Below are positions 40,225 through 48,573 of a DNA stretch of 64,000 nt, piece after piece. This stretch comes from an uncultured Alphaproteobacteria bacterium. GTDB lineage: Bacteria > Pseudomonadota > Alphaproteobacteria > Methylaequorales > Methylaequoraceae. Within the stretch, counting starts at the first letter, position 1. Each line of letters starts with the position of its first letter. The position numbers and the translations under genes are program-made. Below the pieces are notes generated by a model. It was not told where the DNA came from. It saw only the letters and a program-made list of their open reading frames with translations, and did no database searches. The stretch covers positions 26,060 through 90,059 of the forward strand of contig CABYVV010000001.1 in the NCBI GenBank assembly GCA_902522465.1. The letters are read 5' to 3'.

Positions 40225-40757
40225 TCCCCTCTCATTTCTATTTCTTTTTCCAACTCTTTAAAACTTAAGACGACAGTTGTTTGTGAGAATTTTTTTAATT
40301 TCTCAACATTTTCTAGATCTATTTTTCTTGGATACACATCAACATAGCCACTAGGTGCAAATGTTTTGAGTTCTGGCGCAGTATCACAGGGAAAAAAAAT
40401 GCAATCTACCCTGCATTTTCCTGATTGTGCAAAAATATTTGTTGCCAGAGAATCTGAAATTCCATAAACACATTTTGCGACAGTATTACTTGATGTTGGA
40501 GCCATAACCAAGGTATGGTAGGCTCCTTTATAAAACTTCCCAACAGACGCTGAACTGGAAGAATTGTCTTGATATATTTTAATCTCACTTGATATTTTTC
40601 CTTTTTTTTTATACATCACAAGAACTTCTTCAGCAGCTTTAGAAACGAATAAGTCAACAAAGTTTAATTTATTAATTAAGTCTATTGTTTCATTAAAAAA
40701 ATGTCCTGAACCTGTTAAAACCCATGCCCACTTTTTATCTGAATCTTTTCTTGTCAA
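40200..40757 (-). CDS. Flavoprotein (DmrB/archaeoflavoprotein AfpA-like), probable dihydromethanopterin reductase
   Basis: KWAWVLTGSGHFFNETIDLI..YHTLVMAPTSSNTVAKCVYGISDSLATNIFAQSGK; a TTG start overlapping the kinase stop (TTGA) is more plausible than the longer GTG ORF. Confidence 0.75.
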   Translation of the reverse strand: MTRKDSDKKWAWVLTGSGHFFNETIDLINKLNFVDLFVSKAAEEVLVMYKKKGKISSEIKIYQDNSSSSASVGKFYKGAYHTLVMAPTSSNTVAKCVYGISDSLATNIFAQSGKCRVDCIFFPCDTAPELKTFAPSGYVDVYPRKIDLENVEKLKKFSQTTVVLSFKELEKEIEMRGECLKKSYF

Positions 40758-41362
40758 AACTCTATCTCTTTCATCTGTAAAAGCGTCTCTTTCCACGGAT
40801 AAGGTTTTTTTAGAAGTCCAATAATTTCTGGTCCCACAATTCTTATATCTTTTTTTTTAAAAATATATTTACCAACATTTTGATCAATAATTTTCTGATC
40901 TTGCAAATACTTTAAATTATATATTTTTCTTTTTAATTTTAAAGACTTTATAAATAGTAAACCTTTTGCGTTCAATTTTTCGTAAAGCCAGGCAGCTACA
41001 GAATCAGAAGTTGAATCCCAATTTTTGAGAAAGCTTGGTTCTTCTTTTAAAAGTTTGGAAGGTAACCAAACTTTTAAACTTCCTTTTTTTTTTAATGATT
41101 TAATATTTTTAATTAATTGAATGTCTTTATCTATCTCTTTCAACATATAAGCAAAAATCTCTGTTGATTTTAAGGCCAAGTAGTTGGCTGTTCTCATAGA
41201 CATTTTTTTTTTTCTAAAAGCCCACCTAACTGAATCAGCAAAACAACCGCCTCCTACAACTATAATAAGATTGTCGGTTAATGTTTTTTTCTTTAATAAA
41301 TCAATCAATTCATTGAGGTGGTTGCTTGTAATCCAACTTCCACCTATTTTTAAAATCCACAT
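40754..41362 (-). CDS. Amino acid kinase-like protein, MfnE-like (methylofuran biosynthesis)
   Basis: WILKIGGSWITSNHLNELIDLL..NLIIVVGGGCFADSVRWAF..WDSTSDSVAAWLYEKLNAKGLLFIKS. Confidence 0.78.
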   Translation of the reverse strand: MWILKIGGSWITSNHLNELIDLLKKKTLTDNLIIVVGGGCFADSVRWAFRKKKMSMRTANYLALKSTEIFAYMLKEIDKDIQLIKNIKSLKKKGSLKVWLPSKLLKEEPSFLKNWDSTSDSVAAWLYEKLNAKGLLFIKSLKLKRKIYNLKYLQDQKIIDQNVGKYIFKKKDIRIVGPEIIGLLKKPYPWKETLLQMKEIEF

Positions 41363-41375
41363 ATTTTGTTAGGAA

Positions 41376-41870
41376 CTATTTTTTTTTTAATTTTGCAACA
41401 CTATTAGAATCTTTTTTTTTTCCAATATAATCGTTCCTTTCTCTAACAATTTCGATTCCTACGCTTTTCGTATCTTGAAATACATCTAACTTTTCCAGTT
41501 TCATCCAAACTGATAATATTCTTGAGTCTTCAAAACACATATCAAAAATTTTTTCACTCAGAGTCTCTAGAAGTTCTATATGACCTTTGGAACACATTTT
41601 TTTTAAATTCTTTATTATTATTTCATAAGAAACGACATTTCTTATACTCTCGTTAACTTTATGAAGGTTGTCGACGGCCTTAATAGACAAAGAAATCGAC
41701 ACTCTCTGTTTTTTAATTTTTTCATGATCATGAATACCAATAGATGCCATTAAGACCAGTTCATTTATTTGAACTTGATAGATACCCTCAGAGTTTGATA
41801 AATTTTTTAAATTTGGTGGAACCCAAGATCCAGTGGAAATTACAGAGACATTTTTAAATTTATTTGGCAT
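41376..41870 (-). CDS. Dihydroneopterin aldolase (FolB-like)
   Basis: YQVQINELVLMASIGIHDHEKIKKQRVSISLSIKAV..HIELLETLSEKIFDMCFED; start at MPNKFKNVS. Confidence 0.8.
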   Translation of the reverse strand: MPNKFKNVSVISTGSWVPPNLKNLSNSEGIYQVQINELVLMASIGIHDHEKIKKQRVSISLSIKAVDNLHKVNESIRNVVSYEIIIKNLKKMCSKGHIELLETLSEKIFDMCFEDSRILSVWMKLEKLDVFQDTKSVGIEIVRERNDYIGKKKDSNSVAKLKKK

Positions 41871-41922
41871 AATTAAATTCTTTGTTGAAAATTTTATAAT
41901 AATAAACCATAAATATAGCGCA

Positions 41923-42750
41923 ATGAATAATATTAACAAATCAATTTATTACAACAGACTTTTTATCTTAGTACTTCTAATTGTCATTTTTTTTGCCTCA
42001 GGATCCTACGGCAATCCAAACCAAGAATTAGACCAAGACTTTACCAATGCAGAAAATGCTGAAGAAAAAAGAGCTAAATGGGGTACAGAACAATTCAAGT
42101 TAGAATTAATAAAAGAAATGTCTAGTGCTAATATAGCACTTTTCATTGAAGAACATTTAAAGTCAATTAATGAACCTTCGAGGATTTATTACAAGTTTAA
42201 GAAAGAATCAACCAGAGAAGATAATTTTGTAGGTAACGTAGTACTCAATATTGTAAAGATTGACGACGACAACACAAAACATATAACTTTTAGATACCTT
42301 AAAGGTCGAAATAAGGTAAGATTTCCTCCACAAATAGGTGCAAAAGGCAACCCTGTTTTTATGCTTTTCTTTGAGAGAGACGCCCGGGATATGCAAAGAT
42401 TAACAGGGGGAAACGCTCTTTTTTTTAGGAGTAGAATTAGGCATACAATTGCAGCAACAGAAATAAAAGATATAGAAATCAGTTTTCAAGGAGAATCTAT
42501 TCTAGCCAAGGAGATTTCTTTTCAGCCATTTACACAAACTGAATTAAAAAATAGAGTTTCTAGATATAAAACAAAAAAATTTGTGATCATAATGTCCGAA
42601 GACATACCTGGTCATATTTTTAAGATTGAGACTTTCATTAAAGATTTGGAAGACCCTGATGACATGGTTAAGGAAACACTCCAATTTCAAGGAATTAGAA
42701 CCAATAAAGAGTTAAGACAAGAATATAATAAAAGAAAGGAAAAAGGATAA
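41923..42750 (+). CDS. Secreted conserved hypothetical protein in methanol oxidation island
   Basis: 275 aa with N-terminal hydrophobic signal (LFILVLLIVIFFASGSYG); ends 1 nt before next ATG; no family recognised. Confidence 0.75.
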   Translation: MNNINKSIYYNRLFILVLLIVIFFASGSYGNPNQELDQDFTNAENAEEKRAKWGTEQFKLELIKEMSSANIALFIEEHLKSINEPSRIYYKFKKESTREDNFVGNVVLNIVKIDDDNTKHITFRYLKGRNKVRFPPQIGAKGNPVFMLFFERDARDMQRLTGGNALFFRSRIRHTIAATEIKDIEISFQGESILAKEISFQPFTQTELKNRVSRYKTKKFVIIMSEDIPGHIFKIETFIKDLEDPDDMVKETLQFQGIRTNKELRQEYNKRKEKG

Positions 42751-43094
42751 TGATTAAAAAAAAAATTGTTCTATGTAAAATTTTTATAATGGTTTTTCTA
42801 TATTTTGATAATTTAAAGTCTAACGACTTTCCAACTCTCGCCAGGTCAGAATTTGTATTTGCTTGCATGAGCTCAAATGCATCCAACAGAGACTTTATGG
42901 CAAAATGCTCTTGTGCAGTAGATGAGATTGCAAAAAGAATGAGTTATAAAGAATATGCTCAAGCTGAAGCTATAGCAAGATTATGGGAAGGGAATAGTCC
43001 CAGAGAAGAAGCTTTTAAGAGTGTTGGTTTGTCCAAGGAAAGAATGGATAAACTTTTTAGAGCTCAAGCTGCTTCGGAACTTGAATGTTTTTAA
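42750..43094 (+). CDS. Small secreted Cys-containing conserved protein
   Basis: FVFACMSSNASNRDFMAKCSCAVDEIAKRMSYKEYAQAEAIARLWEGN; C...CxC pattern. Confidence 0.75.
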   Translation: MIKKKIVLCKIFIMVFLYFDNLKSNDFPTLARSEFVFACMSSNASNRDFMAKCSCAVDEIAKRMSYKEYAQAEAIARLWEGNSPREEAFKSVGLSKERMDKLFRAQAASELECF

Positions 43095-43095
43095 T

Positions 43096-43923
43096 TTAGT
43101 GTTGTGTAAATTTTTGTTCTGAAGAAAACTCTTCAGTAAATGATTGCCCTTCACTATCCTCAACAGTCACTTTTATTGCGCCACCGGTGTTACGATAATT
43201 GAAAGTAAAAGAAGGATCTTCAGATAGTGATATATCTGGAGTTGCTTCGAAAATCATTTCACCATCTTGTTCTACTTTTACATAATTGATGAAATGTGCT
43301 GGTATTTCTGCACGAGTTAGTTGATTAAATTGTAGACCTGAATAATTTGGATGGCTTATCAAAAACCTGGCTTTATTTAGAGAGTTTTTTTCATTCGATG
43401 TTTCAATAAACTTCATTTTCATTTTTCCAATTCTCGCCATAACTGCGTCCATATCAGCAAGACTTGGAGCAGAACAACCGCCAGCTGCTTTTACGTAGTT
43501 TGAAATCATAAACCTTTCACCATTATTTTTTTCTGCTATTACTCTTACGTAAGTATATTTATCGACCCTAATTCTAGTTGAAAAAGTAGCATTACCAACT
43601 TTAGTTGAAAATAAAAATTTTCCAACAACTGGAGAAGGATTTTCATCAACTACAATTGTTATAGATTTTATATAGTCGTTTTCTGTCTGATCTTTAAGAA
43701 ACTTAATCTTGATTGGGACCATTGCGGCATCTAAAGCTCTGTATGGGGTTTCTAACGACATAAAATTTGATCCATTTTCAAGTTTTACATCTTGATCATA
43801 AAGTAATTGTTTAACATTGTTTTCCCAAGTTTGTGATTTTGGTTTTTCATTACTAAAGCCTTTAGTGCTTAAAATAACTATCATCAAGAATACAAAAAGC
43901 GATTTTAAATTGATTAATGCCAT
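43096..43923 (-). CDS. Quinoprotein dehydrogenase-associated SoxYZ-like carrier
   Basis: SLETPYRALDAAMVPIKIKFL.. and KAAGGCSAPSLADMD (SoxY-like C-containing segment) plus SoxZ-like C-terminus. Confidence 0.85.
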   Translation of the reverse strand: MALINLKSLFVFLMIVILSTKGFSNEKPKSQTWENNVKQLLYDQDVKLENGSNFMSLETPYRALDAAMVPIKIKFLKDQTENDYIKSITIVVDENPSPVVGKFLFSTKVGNATFSTRIRVDKYTYVRVIAEKNNGERFMISNYVKAAGGCSAPSLADMDAVMARIGKMKMKFIETSNEKNSLNKARFLISHPNYSGLQFNQLTRAEIPAHFINYVKVEQDGEMIFEATPDISLSEDPSFTFNYRNTGGAIKVTVEDSEGQSFTEEFSSEQKFTQH

Positions 43924-44025
43924 GTACTTAATATATACATTTCTGAGGAAAATATAAGAGAAATTTCAAGGAAAACACAATATAAAATCAAGTAAAATTG
44001 TTAAATATTTTTACGATTATAAATA

Positions 44026-44245
44026 GTTGATTTTATTGGTATTTTTTAAATTCTGAACAAAAGTTAATTTTAGCATTCATGTTATGTTCATAAAATAAAA
44101 AAAAATTTAAGTTATCCACAACTTTTTTTCTCGAGTATTTGTCTCATAAATTGTTGATTTTATTCAATAAATTGATATATGAATAAAGTTATAGGAATTT
44201 GTTCATATTCTATTCATATTTTTGGCTTGAATTTGCATTATTCAT
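44026..44245. promoter_or_regulatory. xoxF upstream region with repeated GTTGATTTTATT and ATTCAT/ATGAAT motifs
   Basis: GTTGATTTTATT at 44026-44037 and 44153-44164; ATTCAT at 44075, 44212, 44240; ATGAAT at 44179. Confidence 0.35.
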
Positions 44246-44297
44246 ACATAATATTATGTTCTGGGAGGAAATCAAATAACCTAACGATTTGTGTTAA

Positions 44298-44332
44298 GGT
44301 TTTGATTCCAATCAATAACCGGGCATTCGCCC
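44298..44332 (+). promoter_or_regulatory. Structured 5' leader of xoxF: two adjacent hairpins
   Basis: GGTTTTGATT-cc-AATCAA-t-AACC immediately followed by GGGC-attc-GCCC, upstream of the AAGGAG RBS. Confidence 0.45.
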
Positions 44333-44364
44333 AAATATTAATCGTAATAAAGGAGAAATACTTT

Positions 44365-46197
44365 ATGAGTATTTTGAAAAAAAGCATCATTGCTTCTGCT
44401 GCTTTAGCTCTTCCATTTGCTGTAAGTGCTAACTCTAAGCTAGAAAAAATGATGAAAGATCCAAGTCAATGGGTACAACAGTCTGGTGATTACGCTGGAC
44501 ACCGTTACTCTAAGCTTGATCAAATCAATAAAAGTAACGTTGGTAGCCTAAAAGTCGCTTGGACTTTTTCTACTGGTGTTCTTAGAGGTCACGAAGGTGG
44601 TCCACTAGTTATTGGCGATATGATGTATGTTCATACTGCTATTCCTAACATAGTGTACGCTTTAGATCTTAATGACAACCAAAGAATCGTTTGGAAGTAC
44701 AACCCTGTAAAAGGTGGTAAGTATCCAGGTGGCGAAACTATGGACAGAGTTATCTCAGTTATGTGCTGTGACAACGTAAACCGTGGTGTTAACTACCATC
44801 CAAATGGTACAATCGTACTTCACGCTGCTGATACTTCAGTAATTGCTTTAGACGCTAAAACTGGTAAAGAGAAATGGATTACTACAAACCTACACTCTGG
44901 TACTGGTAAATATGGTGTCTCTGCATCTACTGGTTCAGGACAGCCATTTATCATTAAAGATATGGTAGGTGTTGGTTGTTCTGGAGCTGAGTTCGGTGTT
45001 AGATGTAACTGGACACAGTATGACATCAACAGTGGTAAGAGACTTTGGAGAGCATACAGCATGGGTCCAGATAAGGACATGCTAGTTGATCCAAACAAAA
45101 CTACTTCTATGTTAAAACCAATTGGTAAGGATTCTTCATTGAAAACTTGGCCTGGTGATGCATGGAAAATTGGTGGTGGTTCAATTTGGGGTTTCTACGG
45201 TTATGACTCTAAATTAAACACTTTGTACTACGGTACAGGTAACCCATCAACATGGAACCCAGTTGTTCGTCCTGGTGACAACAAATGGTCTATGACAATT
45301 AACGCTCGTAACCCTGACAACGGTATGGCTAAATGGTTATATCAAATGACTCCTTATGATGAGTGGGATTACGACGGTGTTAACGAGATGATTCTTGTTG
45401 ACATGAAAGTAAAAGGTAAAAACCGTCAAACACTTGTACACTTTGACAGAAACGGTTTTGCTTACACAATGGATAGAGCTTCTGGTGAGCTATTAGTTGC
45501 TGAGAAGTATGATCCAGCTGTGAACTGGGCAACTCACGTTGACATGAAAACAGGTCGTCCACAAGTTGTTGACAGATATTCAACTGCACACCAAGGTGAA
45601 GATGTTAACACTACTAACATCTGCCCAGCGGCTCTAGGTACTAAAGACCAACAGCCTGCTGCATACGATAGAATGTCTGGATTGTTCATGGTTCCAACAA
45701 ACCACGTTTGTATGGATTATGAGCCATTCAAGGTAGACTACGTTGCTGGTAACGCTTATGTTGGTGCTACATTATCTATGTACCCAGCTCCAGGCGGAAC
45801 TCACTTAGGTAACTTCATTGCATGGGATGCTGATAAAGGTAAGATCGTATGGTCTAACCCTGAGCCTTTCTCTGTATGGAGTGGTGCACTAGCTACAGCT
45901 GGTGGAATTACATTCTACGGTACGTTAGAAGGTTACGCTAAAGCTGTTGAAAGTAAAACTGGTAAAGAACTATTCTCGTTCAAAACACCTTCTGGTATTA
46001 TCGGTAACTTCATGGCTTACTCACATAAAGGTAAGCAATATGTTGGTATCCTATCAGGTGTTGGTGGATGGGCTGGAATCGGTCTAGCTGCTGGTCTTAC
46101 TGACCCAACTGCAGGTTTAGGTGCTGTGGGTGCATATTCTGCACTTAGCAACCATACTGCATTAGGTGGCGTATTAACTGTCTTCGCTCTACCGTAG
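44365..46197 (+). CDS. xoxF: Lanthanide-dependent methanol dehydrogenase XoxF (PQQ)
   Basis: ATG with [42 protein letters not shown] vicinal Cys; [13 protein letters not shown] with the extra Asp (DxD) typical of XoxF. Confidence 0.97.
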   Translation: MSILKKSIIASAALALPFAVSANSKLEKMMKDPSQWVQQSGDYAGHRYSKLDQINKSNVGSLKVAWTFSTGVLRGHEGGPLVIGDMMYVHTAIPNIVYALDLNDNQRIVWKYNPVKGGKYPGGETMDRVISVMCCDNVNRGVNYHPNGTIVLHAADTSVIALDAKTGKEKWITTNLHSGTGKYGVSASTGSGQPFIIKDMVGVGCSGAEFGVRCNWTQYDINSGKRLWRAYSMGPDKDMLVDPNKTTSMLKPIGKDSSLKTWPGDAWKIGGGSIWGFYGYDSKLNTLYYGTGNPSTWNPVVRPGDNKWSMTINARNPDNGMAKWLYQMTPYDEWDYDGVNEMILVDMKVKGKNRQTLVHFDRNGFAYTMDRASGELLVAEKYDPAVNWATHVDMKTGRPQVVDRYSTAHQGEDVNTTNICPAALGTKDQQPAAYDRMSGLFMVPTNHVCMDYEPFKVDYVAGNAYVGATLSMYPAPGGTHLGNFIAWDADKGKIVWSNPEPFSVWSGALATAGGITFYGTLEGYAKAVESKTGKELFSFKTPSGIIGNFMAYSHKGKQYVGILSGVGGWAGIGLAAGLTDPTAGLGAVGAYSALSNHTALGGVLTVFALP

Positions 46198-46220
46198 TAG
46201 CGTAAAACAGTATTCGAGAA

Positions 46221-46250
46221 AAACCCGGCTTTATAGCCGGGTTTTTTTTT
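46221..46250 (+). terminator. Intrinsic terminator of xoxF
   Basis: AAACCCGGCT-TTAT-AGCCGGGTTT followed by T run. Confidence 0.95.
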
Positions 46251-46342
46251 GTAAAAAAATTTGCTAAACTTCTTGAGATTTTGATATAATTTACAATATA
46301 AATAACTGATATTTATTTAATGATTAATTAGGACTTTGAAAT

Positions 46343-46957
46343 ATGAATTTTAAACTTAACAAACTTGCTTTAATAACAACAATTGTTGTTAGCTTTAGCG
46401 CAAAAGCAATACCAACACCTGAGGCGGTAGAGCCTGCCTTCGATGAAGAAGATAACCCAACCTACGTAATAAAATATGGTAAAGGAGATAGACTAAAAGC
46501 AGATGGAACTCCACTAAACCTAATACAAATTAAATGTAAAGGTAAGGCCGTTGATATGGTTTCTGAAGAAGATTTAGAGGAATGTAGAGGAAACGACAGC
46601 CTAGTTGAAATGCAATACGGATGGATGGACTTCGCAACTTACAAAGGATGGAGAGCATATCATGCAGAATGTCATGTATGTCATGGGCCTGACGCAATGG
46701 GAAGTACTTACGCACCCTCTCTAATGGTATCACTTCAAGAAGGACTTTCATATGATGATTTCTTCAATGTCATCATGAATGGAAGAGGTGAAAACGAAGG
46801 TGCTCAAAAAGGTAATGTTATGCCAGCTTTTGGTGCAAACACAAATGTTGCACCTCATGTTGAGGATATGTATCGTTATGTAAAAGCACGAGCTGAGGGT
46901 AAAATTAGAAGAGGTGTAAGACTGCCTAAACTACCAAAATTCAAAGAAGCTGAGTAA
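46343..46957 (+). CDS. xoxG: c-type cytochrome, methanol metabolism-related (XoxG-like)
   Basis: Signal peptide; GWMDFATYKGWRAYHAECHVCHGPDAMGSTYAPSLMVSL; single CxxCH. Confidence 0.9.
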   Translation: MNFKLNKLALITTIVVSFSAKAIPTPEAVEPAFDEEDNPTYVIKYGKGDRLKADGTPLNLIQIKCKGKAVDMVSEEDLEECRGNDSLVEMQYGWMDFATYKGWRAYHAECHVCHGPDAMGSTYAPSLMVSLQEGLSYDDFFNVIMNGRGENEGAQKGNVMPAFGANTNVAPHVEDMYRYVKARAEGKIRRGVRLPKLPKFKEAE

Positions 46958-46967
46958 TTACTGATTA

Positions 46968-47843
46968 ATGAATCCGTTACTTATAATTCTTCTAGCATTT
47001 TTCTTAACCAATAAGTCAAATGCTAGGGAATCAGCCATCGAGGCAGTAGATCAGAACCACCTTAGAGTATGTGCAGATCCAGCAAACCTTCCTTTTTCTA
47101 ACGAAAAAGGTGAAGGTTTTGAAAATGATATCGCTGAACTTCTTGGCAGCAAACTAGATATACCAGTTGTATATGAATTCTTTCCTCAAGTCATAGGATA
47201 TGTAAGAAATACATTAAATAAAAAAAAATGCGACATAATTATAGGTATAACTGCTGGAAATGATCTAGTTCTCAATACAGTTCCTTATATGAGATGGTCT
47301 TACGGAATGCTTTACCTTAAAGAAAACGGCATTGATGTCGATAGACCTAACCATCCCCAACTTGCAGAATTAAGTATTGGTGTTCAAGCTGGAACTCCAC
47401 CAACATTTGTTCTTCAGAGATATAATTTAATGGGAAGAGTAAGACCATATAACTTAACTTTCGATCCAAGAAAAGCTGTAATTGGTGAGTCGATGATTGA
47501 TGATTTAATAGATGGCTTAGTAGACATAGTTTTTATGTCAGGCCCAATAGCCGTTCATTATCTTGAAAAAAAAGGATACGATAAAAGTAAATATCAATTT
47601 ATTCCTCTTGAAACAACCGATCAAGGTTGGGGTAGAATGGATTATTATACTACAATGGGAGTAAGAGATGGCGAAACTGACTGGAAAAAAAAATTAAATA
47701 AGTTTATCAAAGAAAATCAGAAAGACATTGATAAAATTCTTGCAAAACATAATATCCCAATTTTAAGTCTTAAGCCTGGAAAAAGAAAAAAGAAAGATAG
47801 TACAACTGAGGCTCTTATTAAAGGTAGAGCTCCAGTTCAGTAA
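46968..47843 (+). CDS. xoxJ: Quinoprotein dehydrogenase-associated periplasmic substrate-binding-like protein XoxJ
   Basis: HLRVCADPANLPFSNEKGEGFENDIAELLGSKL..VYEFFPQVIGYVRNTLNKKKCDIIIGIT. Confidence 0.92.
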   Translation: MNPLLIILLAFFLTNKSNARESAIEAVDQNHLRVCADPANLPFSNEKGEGFENDIAELLGSKLDIPVVYEFFPQVIGYVRNTLNKKKCDIIIGITAGNDLVLNTVPYMRWSYGMLYLKENGIDVDRPNHPQLAELSIGVQAGTPPTFVLQRYNLMGRVRPYNLTFDPRKAVIGESMIDDLIDGLVDIVFMSGPIAVHYLEKKGYDKSKYQFIPLETTDQGWGRMDYYTTMGVRDGETDWKKKLNKFIKENQKDIDKILAKHNIPILSLKPGKRKKKDSTTEALIKGRAPVQ

Positions 47844-47939
47844 AATATGATTACTAAATCGTTTACGTAAAATAAAGCTTACTCAATTTAATTAAAGTAT
47901 TTTATTTATTATCTTAAATATCTTAATGTTTTAACACAA

Positions 47940-47999
47940 ATGAAAATATTAGTTAAAGTTATTTGGAGTTTCATGTTTGAACCCCTGCGGAAACGTTAA
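47940..47999 (+). CDS. Possible 19-aa sORF between xoxJ and pseudoazurin gene
   Basis: MKILVKVIWSFMFEPLRKR; no clear RBS; stop lies in loop of hairpin 47984-48010. Confidence 0.15.
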   Translation: MKILVKVIWSFMFEPLRKR

Positions 48000-48010
48000 G
48001 TTTTCGCAGG
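47984..48010. terminator. Hairpin between convergent xoxJ and pseudoazurin genes
   Basis: CCTGCGGAAAC-gttaa-GTTTTCGCAGG (one G-U pair), 11 bp stem. Confidence 0.6.
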
Positions 48011-48030
48011 AGTTATTTATGTAGTGAAGT

Positions 48031-48462
48031 TTATATTTCGCTAAGAAGTTTCTTAACTTTCTTTTTAGATTTACTTCCAGTAACCTTTTTAGATGCAATT
48101 GCATCCATATTCGATGTATCACCACCCACAACGATTATTCCAATCATACCCATAGCTGCATGAGGTGAGCACTGGTATAAATAGATTCCTGGAACAGTAA
48201 AAGTCATGTTAACTGGCTCATTTAATTTAGTTTTTTTTGGTAAGTCATACCCATTTGGACCAGCTAGCATTTCAACATTATGTCCTTTGGCAGTTGGTAA
48301 CCATTCTATTGACTGTCCAGCATCAATTTTAACTAATTCTTGGCTGTAGACCATTCTTTTTTTTGTTTCTTTATTTTTGTTAAGCATCTCAATCGTAACG
48401 TCCGCTGAGAAAGCACTGGTAGAAAAAAGTGCAAAAAACAAAGTTAAAAAAATCTTTTTCAT
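48031..48462 (-). CDS. Pseudoazurin-like type 1 copper protein
   Basis: ADVTIEMLNKN..QSIEWLPTAKGHNVEML..PGIYLYQCSPHAAMGMIGIIVVG; His/Cys/His/Met Cu ligands; signal peptide. Confidence 0.92.
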   Translation of the reverse strand: MKKIFLTLFFALFSTSAFSADVTIEMLNKNKETKKRMVYSQELVKIDAGQSIEWLPTAKGHNVEMLAGPNGYDLPKKTKLNEPVNMTFTVPGIYLYQCSPHAAMGMIGIIVVGGDTSNMDAIASKKVTGSKSKKKVKKLLSEI

Positions 48463-48573
48463 GTTGTTTCCTTTTATTAATTATTCCTATTATATCATAT
48501 ATCTAATAACTTAATTCTGTTTTGTCAATCACAATGATAATGGATATCACCAAGATTAATTTTACCCTTCTTT

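Noticed and set aside
44112-44120. Perfect DnaA-box sequence TTATCCACA in the AT-rich region upstream of xoxF
   Set aside because: Only one box in this noncoding stretch, no dnaA, gidA, hemE or parAB genes nearby; a second TTATCCACA (37922-37930) is inside the mfnB coding sequence. Not enough for an origin call.
44179-44364. N-terminal extension of xoxF ORF (62 aa)
   Set aside because: The true start is ATG 44365 with AAGGAG RBS and a proper signal peptide ([22 protein letters not shown]); the upstream part is 5' leader.
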